64,000 nt of DNA from Flavobacterium sp. (GTDB lineage: Bacteria > Bacteroidota > Bacteroidia > Flavobacteriales > Flavobacteriaceae): the NCBI RefSeq assembly GCF_027484705.1, contig NZ_JAIXSL010000010.1, positions 105,557-169,556 of the forward strand, given 5' to 3'. This document shows positions 16,839-25,480 of this stretch, piece after piece. Both the position numbers and the translations under genes were made by a program. How positions within the stretch are numbered: the stretch's first letter is position 1; each line of letters begins with the position of its first letter. The notes beneath the pieces were generated by a model. It was not told the DNA's origin and made no database searches. It worked only from the letters and a program-made list of their open reading frames with translations.

Positions 16839-19800
16839 CTAGTTCTTAATGATTTTAAAAGTTTCATTGGAATGGCCCACAAAAACTTTGACCAAATAGA
16901 TTCCTGCAGTATAGCCTGACATATCGATGATGGCATCGGTGGAATTAATCGTTCGTTGTTGTATATGTTGCCCAACGATATTGGTAATTTCTATGCTTTT
17001 AATTACTTCAGTGTTGGTAATGTTTAACAGCGAAGATGTTGGATTTGGAAAAACCTGCAAACCTTCAATCTGGTTTTCATCTACCGAAAGTGCGGTGGTA
17101 CATTTGACGGATTTGCTTCTGAAATTGTTGTCCGTTCCGCAAGTGGCATTTTTGTGCGCAAAGAAACGAACGGTTCCCGAATTGGTTCCCGAAGACCAGA
17201 CCAGTGGCGTTACTCCGCTAGCTAAGACCGTCGTATTGGTAGCGTTGGCAATAGTGATGAAATCGGTCGCAATGGAACTTGTGAAAGTATATTGCTTATT
17301 GCTTTGAATGGCAACATTGGCGTATTGGGAAGCCCCGTTGAAATCATCAATCAATTGATTGGTGTTGTTGCAATTGGGCACGAAAGTATTATCCGGATAC
17401 AATCCGAACGTGGCTTGGTTGCAACTGGTTACACTACTCGTCGTGAAACTACCTCCAACAGCCCAAGTACTTTTGGTACTGCCACAATTGCTTCTAACCC
17501 ACCAATAGTAAGTCGCATTTGGTTGTGTATTGGGTGGTACTACCAAAATCGAAGTAGCGCTTTGGGTGCCACTTGGAATAGAAACCGCAGTAGGCGCTAC
17601 GTTATTGGCTCTTACTAAATAATCAAAATCCTGAATAGGTAAAAAGGAAGGTGTCCAATTTAACCTTACCGTCAAGGGTGCTATTTGATCCACAAACAAA
17701 TTAGTGGGCGCCGAACAAGTAGTAGTCGCAGCATTGCAAGTGATGGATCGGGTTCGTTCCAGTTGTTCGTTCCCACAGGAAGTATCGGTATGAAAGTAAT
17801 ACCGAATGACCCCAGCATTGGTTCCTGATAACCAAACCAAAGGCGAAATGCCACTCGTGTAAACCACGGTTGCGGCTTCATTAGTGATGGTGATATGATC
17901 AGTGGCTACAGCACTGGTAAAAGTGTATTGTTTGCCAGCCAGTATGTTGACCAATGAATATTCTCCCGCATAAGCATCGGTTACAATGGTTTCTGCAGTT
18001 CCTGAACAAGCAGGTGTGAAAGTGGTTGATGGATAAAGTCCGTAAACGGCATCGGTGCATTCGCCCTGAATAGTTGTAGTGAAACTGCCTCCCGAAACCC
18101 AAGCACTTTTGGTAGTCCCGCAATTGGAACGTACCCAAAAATAGTAAGTGGTGTTCGCAGTCAGGTTGATTAATGATGCCGAAGTTTGGGCGATACTGCC
18201 TACTGGAGTTGTAGATGCAGTTGGAGCTGTACTTGTAGTCGCAAAATAAACATCGTATTGCGAAGGAGCAGGCACCGCGGCAATCCAATAAAGGTCTGCA
18301 GAATTGTCGCCAATGTTAGAACTTGACGGACTAGAAGGAGGCGTACATGATGCCGCAAGCGTAGTAAAACTTCCTCCCGAGATCCAAACACTGTTGGAAG
18401 TCTCACAACTCGAACGCACCCAAACATAATAAGTCGTTGAAGCGCTCAAGCCGCTAATATTGACGTTGTTGCTCAGCGTACTTCCTGAGGGAGTAGTCGC
18501 ATTGATCGGAGCCGTATTAAGGGTACTGTAATAATACTGATAGCCATAACTTGGCGTGGTACTCAACGCCTGCCAATTGATCTGAGCCGCATTACTACTG
18601 ATGTTGGAAGTGGTCACATTCGATGGCGCATTGCATACCGCAACGGCCGTAGTCATGAAAGTAAATCCTCCAACCCAAGGGCTCTGCAATGATCCGCAAT
18701 TAGAACGCACCCAAAAATAATAGGTCGTGTTGCTGTTCAACCCTGCTACATCAATGCTCGTAACTGCCGAATACTGAGTGGGTGCTGTTGTAGTTGATGG
18801 TTGTATACTACTAGTACTGTAATATACCTGATAACCATTGCTAGGTGCCGGATTGGCCGCAATCCAGGCTAAAGTAGCGGAGGAACTCGTCACTGAATTG
18901 ACCGATAACGAATTCGGGGTGGAACAGGTCGGCGTTGGTGTGCAAGAAATCGATCTCGTCCTGCTGGTGATATCAAAACCACAATTGGAAGAAGTATGAA
19001 AATAGTATTTGATCTCTGTTGTATTCGCTCCCGAGGACCAAACCAAAGGCGTTAATCCGCTGGCATAAATAAAATCAGTAATATCGTCTTGAATGGTGAT
19101 ATAATCTGTGGCTACGGAACTTGAAAAAGTATAAGTTCGATTAGGCAAAATGGAAACAACGGAGAATTCGCCAGCACGACCAAGCGGCGTAATGACTTCC
19201 GGAGTGCCTGTGCAGTTCGGCGTAAAGGTCGCAGCAGGGTCTTGTCCGTAAATAGCAACAAAACAGCCCGTAGGATTTGAAGGTAAGGTGCTAAAACTAC
19301 CGCCAAAGGTCCATTGACTTAAATTTACGTCGCATTGCTTTCTTAGCCAGTAATAGTAAGTCGTGTTTGCCGTTAAACCCGTAATAGTCGTATAAGTAAA
19401 ACTTGTTCCTCCATTAGGAGCGGCGTTGATGCTTGGCGTAGCACTACTAGTACTGTAATAATATTGATAATTCCCATCAACCGATGGCGAACTATCGGTC
19501 CAACTCAAATTGATTTGATTGGCTTCTACGGATGAAGCAACTATTGAAACGGGAGCACCACAATCTGACGCCGGTAATCGCGCAGTTATCGAGCGAACAC
19601 GATTGATCTGCTGCGTATCGCACGACGAATTCGAAGAAATATAATACCTGATTTCACCATTGTATCCGTTTGAATTCCATGTTAGTGGCGTGGGGCCATA
19701 CGCTAATATCGTATTTAAGGATTGATTGGTAATCGTAATATAGTCAAAAGTAGCCGAGGTTGAAAAAACATATTCTCGATTGGCAAGCACATTGACTTTA

Positions 19801-20324
19801 GAATATTCGCCGGCAAAGGCATCCGAGTTGATGATTTCCGGATTCCCTGTATAAAGTGGTGTAAACGCAGTGGCCGGATACAATCCGTATGGCGCTACCG
19901 GACAACCGGTTCCGGGACTTAGCGTTCTAAAAGTCACAGAACTTCCCCATTGACTGTATAAATTTCCGGTGACCGTGCCGCATTTTGAACGAACATAGAA
20001 AAAATAAGTCACATTGGATTGGAGCCCGGGCAATGTGACCGAATTGCCATTGACAGATCCAGTCGGTGTCGTGCTTGCACTTGGCGGAAATACACTACCC
20101 GTTAGATAATACTCATAACCATACCATGGTCCCGGACTTGGTGAGGTCCAGGTGATTGTTGCGCTATTCGAAGACAAAGACTGAATCGCACGATTCGTCG
20201 GACCTCCGCATGGCGTTTGGGCATAAAGCGACACGTTTAAAAATAATATGAGCGCCCACAAAACTCGAAATTCAAATTTTGGCCTGCTGCTACTTGACTT
20301 TTGTAAATTGTATTTTTTTTTCAT
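16839..20324 (-). CDS. T9SS type A protein with alternating fibronectin III and YGLYP-type domains
   Basis: This 1161-residue secreted protein has a signal sequence ending near LYAQ (residue 36). Two domain types alternate. One is the fibronectin type III fold, recognised by repeated TTYYFWVRSNCG-like strands (about seven or eight copies). The other is a domain of about 105 residues, present four times, with YGLYP...TFTP.C.GT near its start, an AGEYS.V core, YTF.S..ATDYITI and a C-terminal YYFH...CG...RSI. The C-terminal 80 residues are a type A sorting domain (LQVFPNPTSSLLNI, GIYLVKVF). The repeated domains suggest a surface-adhesion or polymer-binding role; this is inference. It is transcribed toward the esterase. 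Confidence 0.9.
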   Translation of the reverse strand: MKKKYNLQKSSSSRPKFEFRVLWALILFLNVSLYAQTPCGGPTNRAIQSLSSNSATITWTSPSPGPWYGYEYYLTGSVFPPSASTTPTGSVNGNSVTLPGLQSNVTYFFYVRSKCGTVTGNLYSQWGSSVTFRTLSPGTGCPVAPYGLYPATAFTPLYTGNPEIINSDAFAGEYSKVNVLANREYVFSTSATFDYITITNQSLNTILAYGPTPLTWNSNGYNGEIRYYISSNSSCDTQQINRVRSITARLPASDCGAPVSIVASSVEANQINLSWTDSSPSVDGNYQYYYSTSSATPSINAAPNGGTSFTYTTITGLTANTTYYYWLRKQCDVNLSQWTFGGSFSTLPSNPTGCFVAIYGQDPAATFTPNCTGTPEVITPLGRAGEFSVVSILPNRTYTFSSSVATDYITIQDDITDFIYASGLTPLVWSSGANTTEIKYYFHTSSNCGFDITSRTRSISCTPTPTCSTPNSLSVNSVTSSSATLAWIAANPAPSNGYQVYYSTSSIQPSTTTAPTQYSAVTSIDVAGLNSNTTYYFWVRSNCGSLQSPWVGGFTFMTTAVAVCNAPSNVTTSNISSNAAQINWQALSTTPSYGYQYYYSTLNTAPINATTPSGSTLSNNVNISGLSASTTYYVWVRSSCETSNSVWISGGSFTTLAASCTPPSSPSSSNIGDNSADLYWIAAVPAPSQYDVYFATTSTAPTASTTPVGSIAQTSASLINLTANTTYYFWVRSNCGTTKSAWVSGGSFTTTIQGECTDAVYGLYPSTTFTPACSGTAETIVTDAYAGEYSLVNILAGKQYTFTSAVATDHITITNEAATVVYTSGISPLVWLSGTNAGVIRYYFHTDTSCGNEQLERTRSITCNAATTTCSAPTNLFVDQIAPLTVRLNWTPSFLPIQDFDYLVRANNVAPTAVSIPSGTQSATSILVVPPNTQPNATYYWWVRSNCGSTKSTWAVGGSFTTSSVTSCNQATFGLYPDNTFVPNCNNTNQLIDDFNGASQYANVAIQSNKQYTFTSSIATDFITIANATNTTVLASGVTPLVWSSGTNSGTVRFFAHKNATCGTDNNFRSKSVKCTTALSVDENQIEGLQVFPNPTSSLLNITNTEVIKSIEITNIVGQHIQQRTINSTDAIIDMSGYTAGIYLVKVFVGHSNETFKIIKN

Positions 20325-20644
20325 TTTAGTGTTTATTTAGTCATTTTTTATCCTAATTCATTAAACATTTGACCCTAAAATTAAAGAACAAATACAGCGT
20401 AAACTTATCGACTTGAAATGCGTAGCCGATTACTTTAAATGTGCGGCAAAATCAATGGTAACTGCAAGAAAAATATACCTGAACCCTTTTGTAAACATTT
20501 CTTAGTGTTCTGCTATTTCTTTTATTTTAAAAGCGTTCGCCAAGATTAAGGCGTTTTCAAAAAATGACTCGTAGGACACCTAAAATGCGCAAATTAGCAA
20601 ATGAATAAAATCGTAGATATATTTGTCTGTCAATCAAAATAAAA
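20325..20644. other. 320-base gap between divergent genes
   Basis: This is the only gap over 300 bases. It must hold the promoters of the fibronectin protein (minus) and the TPR sensor kinase (plus). For the plus side a TATATTTG is present at 20618-20625; for the minus side I see no TAnnTTTG match. No coding ORF, hairpin or repeat is evident. Confidence 0.5.
20618..20625 (+). promoter_or_regulatory. -7 promoter element of the TPR sensor kinase gene
   Basis: TATATTTG fits TAnnTTTG, 19 bases before the ATG at 20645. No TTG lies at the expected distance upstream. Confidence 0.5.
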
Positions 20645-22537
20645 ATGAGTTTAAGACTATTTATATTTATTGTTTTAACATGCTCCTTCATCAGTTGTCA
20701 GAATAATACCGTTGTTTTGAATAACAAAAAAAATGACGATTTGAACCGGCTGTTTTTTCATAAAGGAAAATGTAGTACAGCATACTATCATAAAAAGGTA
20801 GCATCACTTTTATATCAATACAAAGGCAATGCGGATCCACTCATAAACGCCAAATTATATTACTACCAAGCAAAATATAATTATGAGAAAGGGAATGATT
20901 CGTTAGCAGCATGCTATCTAAAAAAGAGTATGCCAACGCTGTCACAATACGAAAGTGATAATTATCTGATGCTCATTGACGGTATTAGCATTCAAGGTTA
21001 TTTAGAATACACTGCCGGTAATTATAATACCGCAAAACAATATTATAAACAAGCGGTTTATTTTGGCGAAAAGTACTTTACAACCGATACCACCAGTCAA
21101 AAATATTCATTGGCGGCTTTTGAAGGTTATGGTGCTGTAAATCGGATTTTGAATGATTATAAAACAGCAACAAAGTATATTCATAAAACCATTGAGCTAG
21201 CGGAAAAATACCATGATTACGAAAGAATCATTACGGCCAATTCAGACTTAGCGCTAGTGTATACAGACACCAAAAAGTATGACCTTGCTTTGTTTCATAT
21301 TAAGAAAGCGGAAAGCCTGGCTTTGACCAAAAGAAAAGACTTATTACCCTTGGTTTACAATCATTTTGCTTCGGTGTATCATGCTAAAAAGGACCTCAAC
21401 CAAACACTGTTTTATTTCAAAAAAGAACACGAGGCTGATCCTGAAACTTCTGAAACCGATAAAGCGATCAATCTTTCGTTAGTGTATTTGGAGCTTCACG
21501 AACTGGCACTTGCCAAACCGTTAGTGGTCTTTCTGGAAAAAGAATATTTGAACAATCATCTTTTAGACTATGATAGAATTCAAACTTTGGAGCGCTTAGT
21601 AAAATATTACACCCAAACAAGAGATTTTAAAAAAGTAGCTTTTTACTTTGATCTTTACGGTGAAGAACTTGATGCGTTTACGAGGGATGAGCAGCAGGCC
21701 ACTACAGAAGATTTTATCAAAAAATATGATTTGAAAGCCAAGGAAGACCACATCAATCTTTTGAATCAAAAGAACCAATTGGCAGAAAATCAATTGTCGC
21801 AAAAAAATATTGCGATACTCATTATCGTGCTGGCTTTGCTGCTCATCGTGGCGATTGGACTATCCTTATATCTTCAGCAGCGCAATAAAAACCTGAAAGT
21901 AGAAAAACAGCTGCTGATTATGGAAGACACTTTGCTCAGAAGCCAGATGGAACCGCATTTTGTGTTCAATGCTTTGTCGTCGTTGCAGGGTTTGATTTAT
22001 GAAAAACAGAACCAGCTCGCGGTGAAATATTTGTCGAAGTTTGCGCAGCTCTTGCGTTTGAGTTTGGAACACAGCCGCATGAAATTTGTGCCTTTCAAAT
22101 CCGAAATCGAATCGGTTGAAAATTATCTGGAATTGCAAAGCTTGCGTTTCAGCAATCATTTCAACTATACCATTTCCGGCAATCTGGAAGCTGTAGGAAG
22201 TGTGTCAATTCCGCCGCTGATGATTCAGCCGTTTGTTGAGAATGCGATTTATCACGGTTTTGCCAATCTTGATTATCAGGGCGAATTAACAATAACTTTC
22301 GAAAAGCATTCGGATTACGTTAGTTTTACGATTGCCGACAATGGTTCTGGAATAGAAGCTTCTAAAAACAATACTGATAAAACCAAAACTTCGCTTTCTA
22401 CGACCATCACGATGGAGCGTTTGAAATCGCTTGTTCATACAAAAAACAAAATCGATTTTCTCGAAATAAAAGACAATCCTGACGCGCCATCAGGAACCGT
22501 TGTCTTGCTGAGATTGCCTTATGTCCAAACCTTTTAA
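20645..22537 (+). CDS. TPR-containing LytS-type sensor histidine kinase
   Basis: This 630-residue sensor begins with a short hydrophobic signal ending in SFISC (Cys18), which could be a lipoprotein site. Residues about 40-340 are tetratricopeptide-like helices (YYQAKYNYEKGNDSLAACYL, YNTAKQYYKQAVYFGEKY) in the periplasm. A membrane segment lies at about 383-405, then a coiled coil, and a His_kinase domain of LytS/YehU type with the phosphoacceptor His438 in RSQMEPHFVFNALSSLQGL, followed by an HATPase domain (QPFVENAIYHGF, DNGSGI). The LytTR regulator gene starts 9 bases later, making a two-component pair. It is paralogous to the pair at 39775-42497. Confidence 0.94.
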   Translation: MSLRLFIFIVLTCSFISCQNNTVVLNNKKNDDLNRLFFHKGKCSTAYYHKKVASLLYQYKGNADPLINAKLYYYQAKYNYEKGNDSLAACYLKKSMPTLSQYESDNYLMLIDGISIQGYLEYTAGNYNTAKQYYKQAVYFGEKYFTTDTTSQKYSLAAFEGYGAVNRILNDYKTATKYIHKTIELAEKYHDYERIITANSDLALVYTDTKKYDLALFHIKKAESLALTKRKDLLPLVYNHFASVYHAKKDLNQTLFYFKKEHEADPETSETDKAINLSLVYLELHELALAKPLVVFLEKEYLNNHLLDYDRIQTLERLVKYYTQTRDFKKVAFYFDLYGEELDAFTRDEQQATTEDFIKKYDLKAKEDHINLLNQKNQLAENQLSQKNIAILIIVLALLLIVAIGLSLYLQQRNKNLKVEKQLLIMEDTLLRSQMEPHFVFNALSSLQGLIYEKQNQLAVKYLSKFAQLLRLSLEHSRMKFVPFKSEIESVENYLELQSLRFSNHFNYTISGNLEAVGSVSIPPLMIQPFVENAIYHGFANLDYQGELTITFEKHSDYVSFTIADNGSGIEASKNNTDKTKTSLSTTITMERLKSLVHTKNKIDFLEIKDNPDAPSGTVVLLRLPYVQTF

Positions 22538-22546
22538 CCCGAAATT

Positions 22547-23266
22547 ATGCTAAGAACCATCGTCATAGAAGATGAAGATTTGATCCGGAAAATGATCGTC
22601 AACATGGTCAAAAACATAGACGCAGTCAATTTTATCGGCGAAGCGGGTTCGGTGCACGAAGGCGTCATTCTCGCCGAAGCCACACAACCTGATTTGATTT
22701 TATTAGACATTCAGCTCAGGGATGGCAGTGGTTTTACTTTACTCGAAAAACTCATGACCAAGCCCAAAGTCATTTTCATCACTGCTTACGATGAATATGC
22801 CATCAAAGCGATCCGATTGGGTGCGCTGGACTATCTCTTAAAACCGATTGATGAAGAAGAACTCGAAAAAGCCATCCGGAAAGTTTTTCAGCAAAGCCAA
22901 TATGCCGAACCGTTTTCAGAAACCGCTGCAATGCTGAGTGAAAACGCCAATAAATTATTGCTCCGCACGCAGGAAGGATTGCATATCCTTCGAATGGAAA
23001 CGATTTTGTATTGTCATGGCGAAGGTTCCTATACGCAGTTCCACCTCAAGGACGGCAGCAAAATCATGGTGTCAAAACCGCTAAAAGAATACGATTCTTT
23101 GTTGCCGGAAAATCAGTTTGCACGTTGCCATCAGAGTTATATCGTGAATCTGAATGAAGTGAACCGCATCGATAAATCGGACTTGATCATCATGACGAAC
23201 CGTGATGAAATTCCGTTGTCGTCTCGCAAAAAAAAATGGTTTATCGATAGTTTCTTTTCGTCTTAA
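22547..23266 (+). CDS. LytTR-family response regulator
   Basis: This 239-residue cytoplasmic regulator has an N-terminal receiver domain (about 3-118) with acidic residues EDED near the start, phosphoacceptor Asp54 in LILLDIQLRDG, and the conserved Thr and Lys in VIFITAYDE and LLKPIDEEE. A LytTR DNA-binding domain follows at about 140-238 (ILYCHGEGSYTQFHLKDG, RCHQSYIVNLNEV, IPLSSRKKKW). It is paired with the TPR kinase directly upstream. Its target genes are unknown; the surrounding surface-protein genes are candidates. It ends about 120 bases before the second structured repeat. Confidence 0.96.
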   Translation: MLRTIVIEDEDLIRKMIVNMVKNIDAVNFIGEAGSVHEGVILAEATQPDLILLDIQLRDGSGFTLLEKLMTKPKVIFITAYDEYAIKAIRLGALDYLLKPIDEEELEKAIRKVFQQSQYAEPFSETAAMLSENANKLLLRTQEGLHILRMETILYCHGEGSYTQFHLKDGSKIMVSKPLKEYDSLLPENQFARCHQSYIVNLNEVNRIDKSDLIIMTNRDEIPLSSRKKKWFIDSFFSS

Positions 23267-23389
23267 AGCAACTTTTGAATGCGAATGCCCTAACCCTGAT
23301 AATTTGATATTAAGAGGAGGAAGTCCAGTGGACTTCAGGTATTATTTTAGCTTATTTGAAAACATAATGTCTTTATTTAACTAAACCCC

Positions 23390-23463
23390 AGCCCGGATGG
23401 TAATAGCATCCTTTGTTTGCGGGGTTCGCAAGCAAAGATATCATGAACAGCCGGAACAGCTTC
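23390..23463 (+). ncRNA. flavo-1-like structured element, copy 2
   Basis: Nearly identical to copy 1 (16707), including the GGATGGTAATAGCATCC head. The long stem reads CTTTGTTTGCG / CGCAAGCAAAG: relative to copy 1 the fourth pair changes from G-C to T-A on both sides, a compensatory change, and the sixth from T-A to T-G. It lies between a plus-strand gene end and convergent typA and is followed by the same terminator hairpin as copy 1. Confidence 0.7.
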
Positions 23464-23473
23464 TAAAAACAAA

Positions 23474-23497
23474 AAACCCACTCTTTCGAATGGGTTT
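23474..23497. terminator. Bidirectional intrinsic terminator
   Basis: AAACCCA (23474-23480) pairs with TGGGTTT (23491-23497), identical to the hairpin at 16793. It separates the convergent LytTR regulator and typA genes. Confidence 0.75.
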
Positions 23498-23519
23498 CCT
23501 TATCAATATAACTTTCAAA

Positions 23520-25316
23520 TTAGATTTTGAAACGTTTTCTGTCGTTCTCTGTCAAATAGATTTTTCTCAAACGAATCGATTTTGGTGTCACCTCAACATA
23601 TTCGTCTTTTTGAATGTATTCTAAAGCTTCTTCCAAAGAGAAAATGATTGGCGGGATGATTCTGGCTTTTTCATCATTTCCTGACGAACGTACATTCGAT
23701 TGTTTTTTGGCTTTCGTCACGTTGATGCTCATATCGTCGCTGCGGGAATTTTCTCCGATGACTTGTCCTTCGTAGATTTCATCATTTGGATTCACGAAGA
23801 ATTTACCACGATCTTGTAATTTATCGATAGAATATGGGATTGCTTTTCCGTTTTCCATAGAGATTAACGAACCGTTGTTTCTTCCAGGAATTTCACCTTT
23901 GTAAGGTTCGTAACCGATGTAACGGTGCGACATGATCGCTTCTCCAGCAGTTGCAGTCAAAAGTTGATTTCTCAAACCGATAATTCCGCGTGACGGAATG
24001 TTGAATTTGACGATCATACGTTCTCCTTTGGCTTCCATGCTGAGCATTTCTCCTTTACGGATTGACACGAATTCTACGGCACGGCCTGAAAGGCTTTCTG
24101 GTAAATCGATGGTTAGTTCTTCAATCGGCTCACATTTTTTACCGTCAATTTCTTTGATGATTACTTGTGGTTGTCCGATTTGTAATTCGTAACCTTCTCT
24201 TCTCATCGTTTCAATAAGTACCGACAAGTGAAGAACACCACGACCGAATACCATGAATTTATCGGCTGAATCGGTTTCGCCCAATTTCATCGCGAGGTTT
24301 TTCTCGAGCTCTTTGGTCAGACGATCTCTAATATGACGAGACGTTACAAATTTCCCTTCTTTTCCGAAGAAAGGCGAATCGTTGATTGTAAACAACATAC
24401 TCATCGTTGGTTCGTCGATGGCGATGGTTTGTAAGGCTTCTGGGTTTTCGAAGTCGGCGATCGTGTCTCCAATTTCAAAACCTTCAACACCTACAATCGC
24501 ACAGATATCTCCGGCGATCACGCTTTCTACTTTTTTACGGCCTAAACCTTCAAAAGTGTGTAATTCTTTAATTCTTGATTTTATGATTTTGCCATCTCTT
24601 TTTACCAAAGAAATCGGCATACCTTCTTTTAATTCGCCTCTTTCCAAACGACCAATCGCGATACGACCGGTGAACGAAGAGAAATCTAAAGACGTGATTA
24701 ACATTTGTGGTGTTCCTTCAGAAACTTTTGGCGCTGGTACGTTTTTGATGACCATGTCCAACAAAGGTTCGATGTTTTCGGTTTGGTTTTTCCAGTCGTC
24801 CGACATCCAGTTGTTTTTGGCAGAACCGTAAACTGTTGGGAAATCGAGTTGCCATTCTTCAGCACCCAATTCGAACATTAAGTCGAATACTTTTTCGTGC
24901 ACTTCTTCCGGAGTACAGTTTTCCTTATCTACTTTATTAATAACCACGCAAGGCTTCAAACCCAAGTCAAGTGCTTTTTGCAGTACGAAACGGGTTTGTG
25001 GCATTGGCCCTTCAAAGGCATCTACTAGCAAACAAACGCCATCAGCCATGTTCAACACACGCTCTACTTCGCCCCCAAAATCGGCGTGACCCGGAGTATC
25101 GATGATGTTGATTTTGGTTCCTTTATAGACTACGGAAACGTTTTTGGAAGTAATCGTAATTCCTCTTTCGCGTTCGAGATCGTTGTTGTCTAGGATCAAA
25201 TCTCCTGTGTTTTCGTTGTCGCGAAATAGCTGACAATGGTACATGATTTTATCCACCAAAGTTGTTTTACCGTGGTCGACGTGGGCAATAATTGCAATGT
25301 TTCTAATAGATTCCAT
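23520..25316 (-). CDS. typA: Ribosome-associated GTPase TypA/BipA
   Basis: This 598-residue translational GTPase has the usual BipA length. The G domain shows G1 AHVDHGKTTL (residues 11-20), G2 within ERGITITSKN, G3 DTPGHADFGGEVERV and G4 NKVDK. Domain 2 and the EF-G-like domains follow, with PTMSMLFTINDSPFFGKEGK and the C-terminal TPKSIRLRKIYL. BipA binds the 70S ribosome and supports 50S assembly and growth under stress such as cold. Its -7 element appears to be TACCTTTG on the minus strand (25336-25343). It is a single-gene unit. Confidence 0.98.
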   Translation of the reverse strand: MESIRNIAIIAHVDHGKTTLVDKIMYHCQLFRDNENTGDLILDNNDLERERGITITSKNVSVVYKGTKINIIDTPGHADFGGEVERVLNMADGVCLLVDAFEGPMPQTRFVLQKALDLGLKPCVVINKVDKENCTPEEVHEKVFDLMFELGAEEWQLDFPTVYGSAKNNWMSDDWKNQTENIEPLLDMVIKNVPAPKVSEGTPQMLITSLDFSSFTGRIAIGRLERGELKEGMPISLVKRDGKIIKSRIKELHTFEGLGRKKVESVIAGDICAIVGVEGFEIGDTIADFENPEALQTIAIDEPTMSMLFTINDSPFFGKEGKFVTSRHIRDRLTKELEKNLAMKLGETDSADKFMVFGRGVLHLSVLIETMRREGYELQIGQPQVIIKEIDGKKCEPIEELTIDLPESLSGRAVEFVSIRKGEMLSMEAKGERMIVKFNIPSRGIIGLRNQLLTATAGEAIMSHRYIGYEPYKGEIPGRNNGSLISMENGKAIPYSIDKLQDRGKFFVNPNDEIYEGQVIGENSRSDDMSINVTKAKKQSNVRSSGNDEKARIIPPIIFSLEEALEYIQKDEYVEVTPKSIRLRKIYLTENDRKRFKI

Positions 25317-25335
25317 CTGTGATTTTTAATGGGCG

Positions 25336-25343
25336 CAAAGGTA
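25336..25343 (-). promoter_or_regulatory. -7 promoter element of typA
   Basis: Read on the minus strand this is TACCTTTG, 19 bases before the typA ATG at 25316. No clear -33 TTG is visible at 17-23 bases. Confidence 0.5.
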
Positions 25344-25468
25344 CACTTTATTTTTAGATAAAAAATCTTTATTTCCCAGTTTACCTTTTGTTAACTTTCT
25401 GTGCAATAATTTGTTCAAAACTATAGCGAACTTTACCGGGACATTTTATAAATAATCAATAAATTATT

Positions 25469-25476
25469 TATATTTG
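25469..25476 (+). promoter_or_regulatory. -7 promoter element immediately before a start codon
   Basis: TATATTTG ends only 4 bases before the ATG at 25481 of the PAS kinase. With a start site about 5 bases after the box the mRNA would begin at or next to the ATG, i.e. be leaderless. Confidence 0.5.
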
Positions 25477-25480
25477 AGTA

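Noticed and set aside
23202..23624. Small plus-strand ORFs over the second structured element and the typA 3' end
   Set aside because: They cover a repeat, a terminator and the antisense of typA; no start signal or conserved composition supports them.
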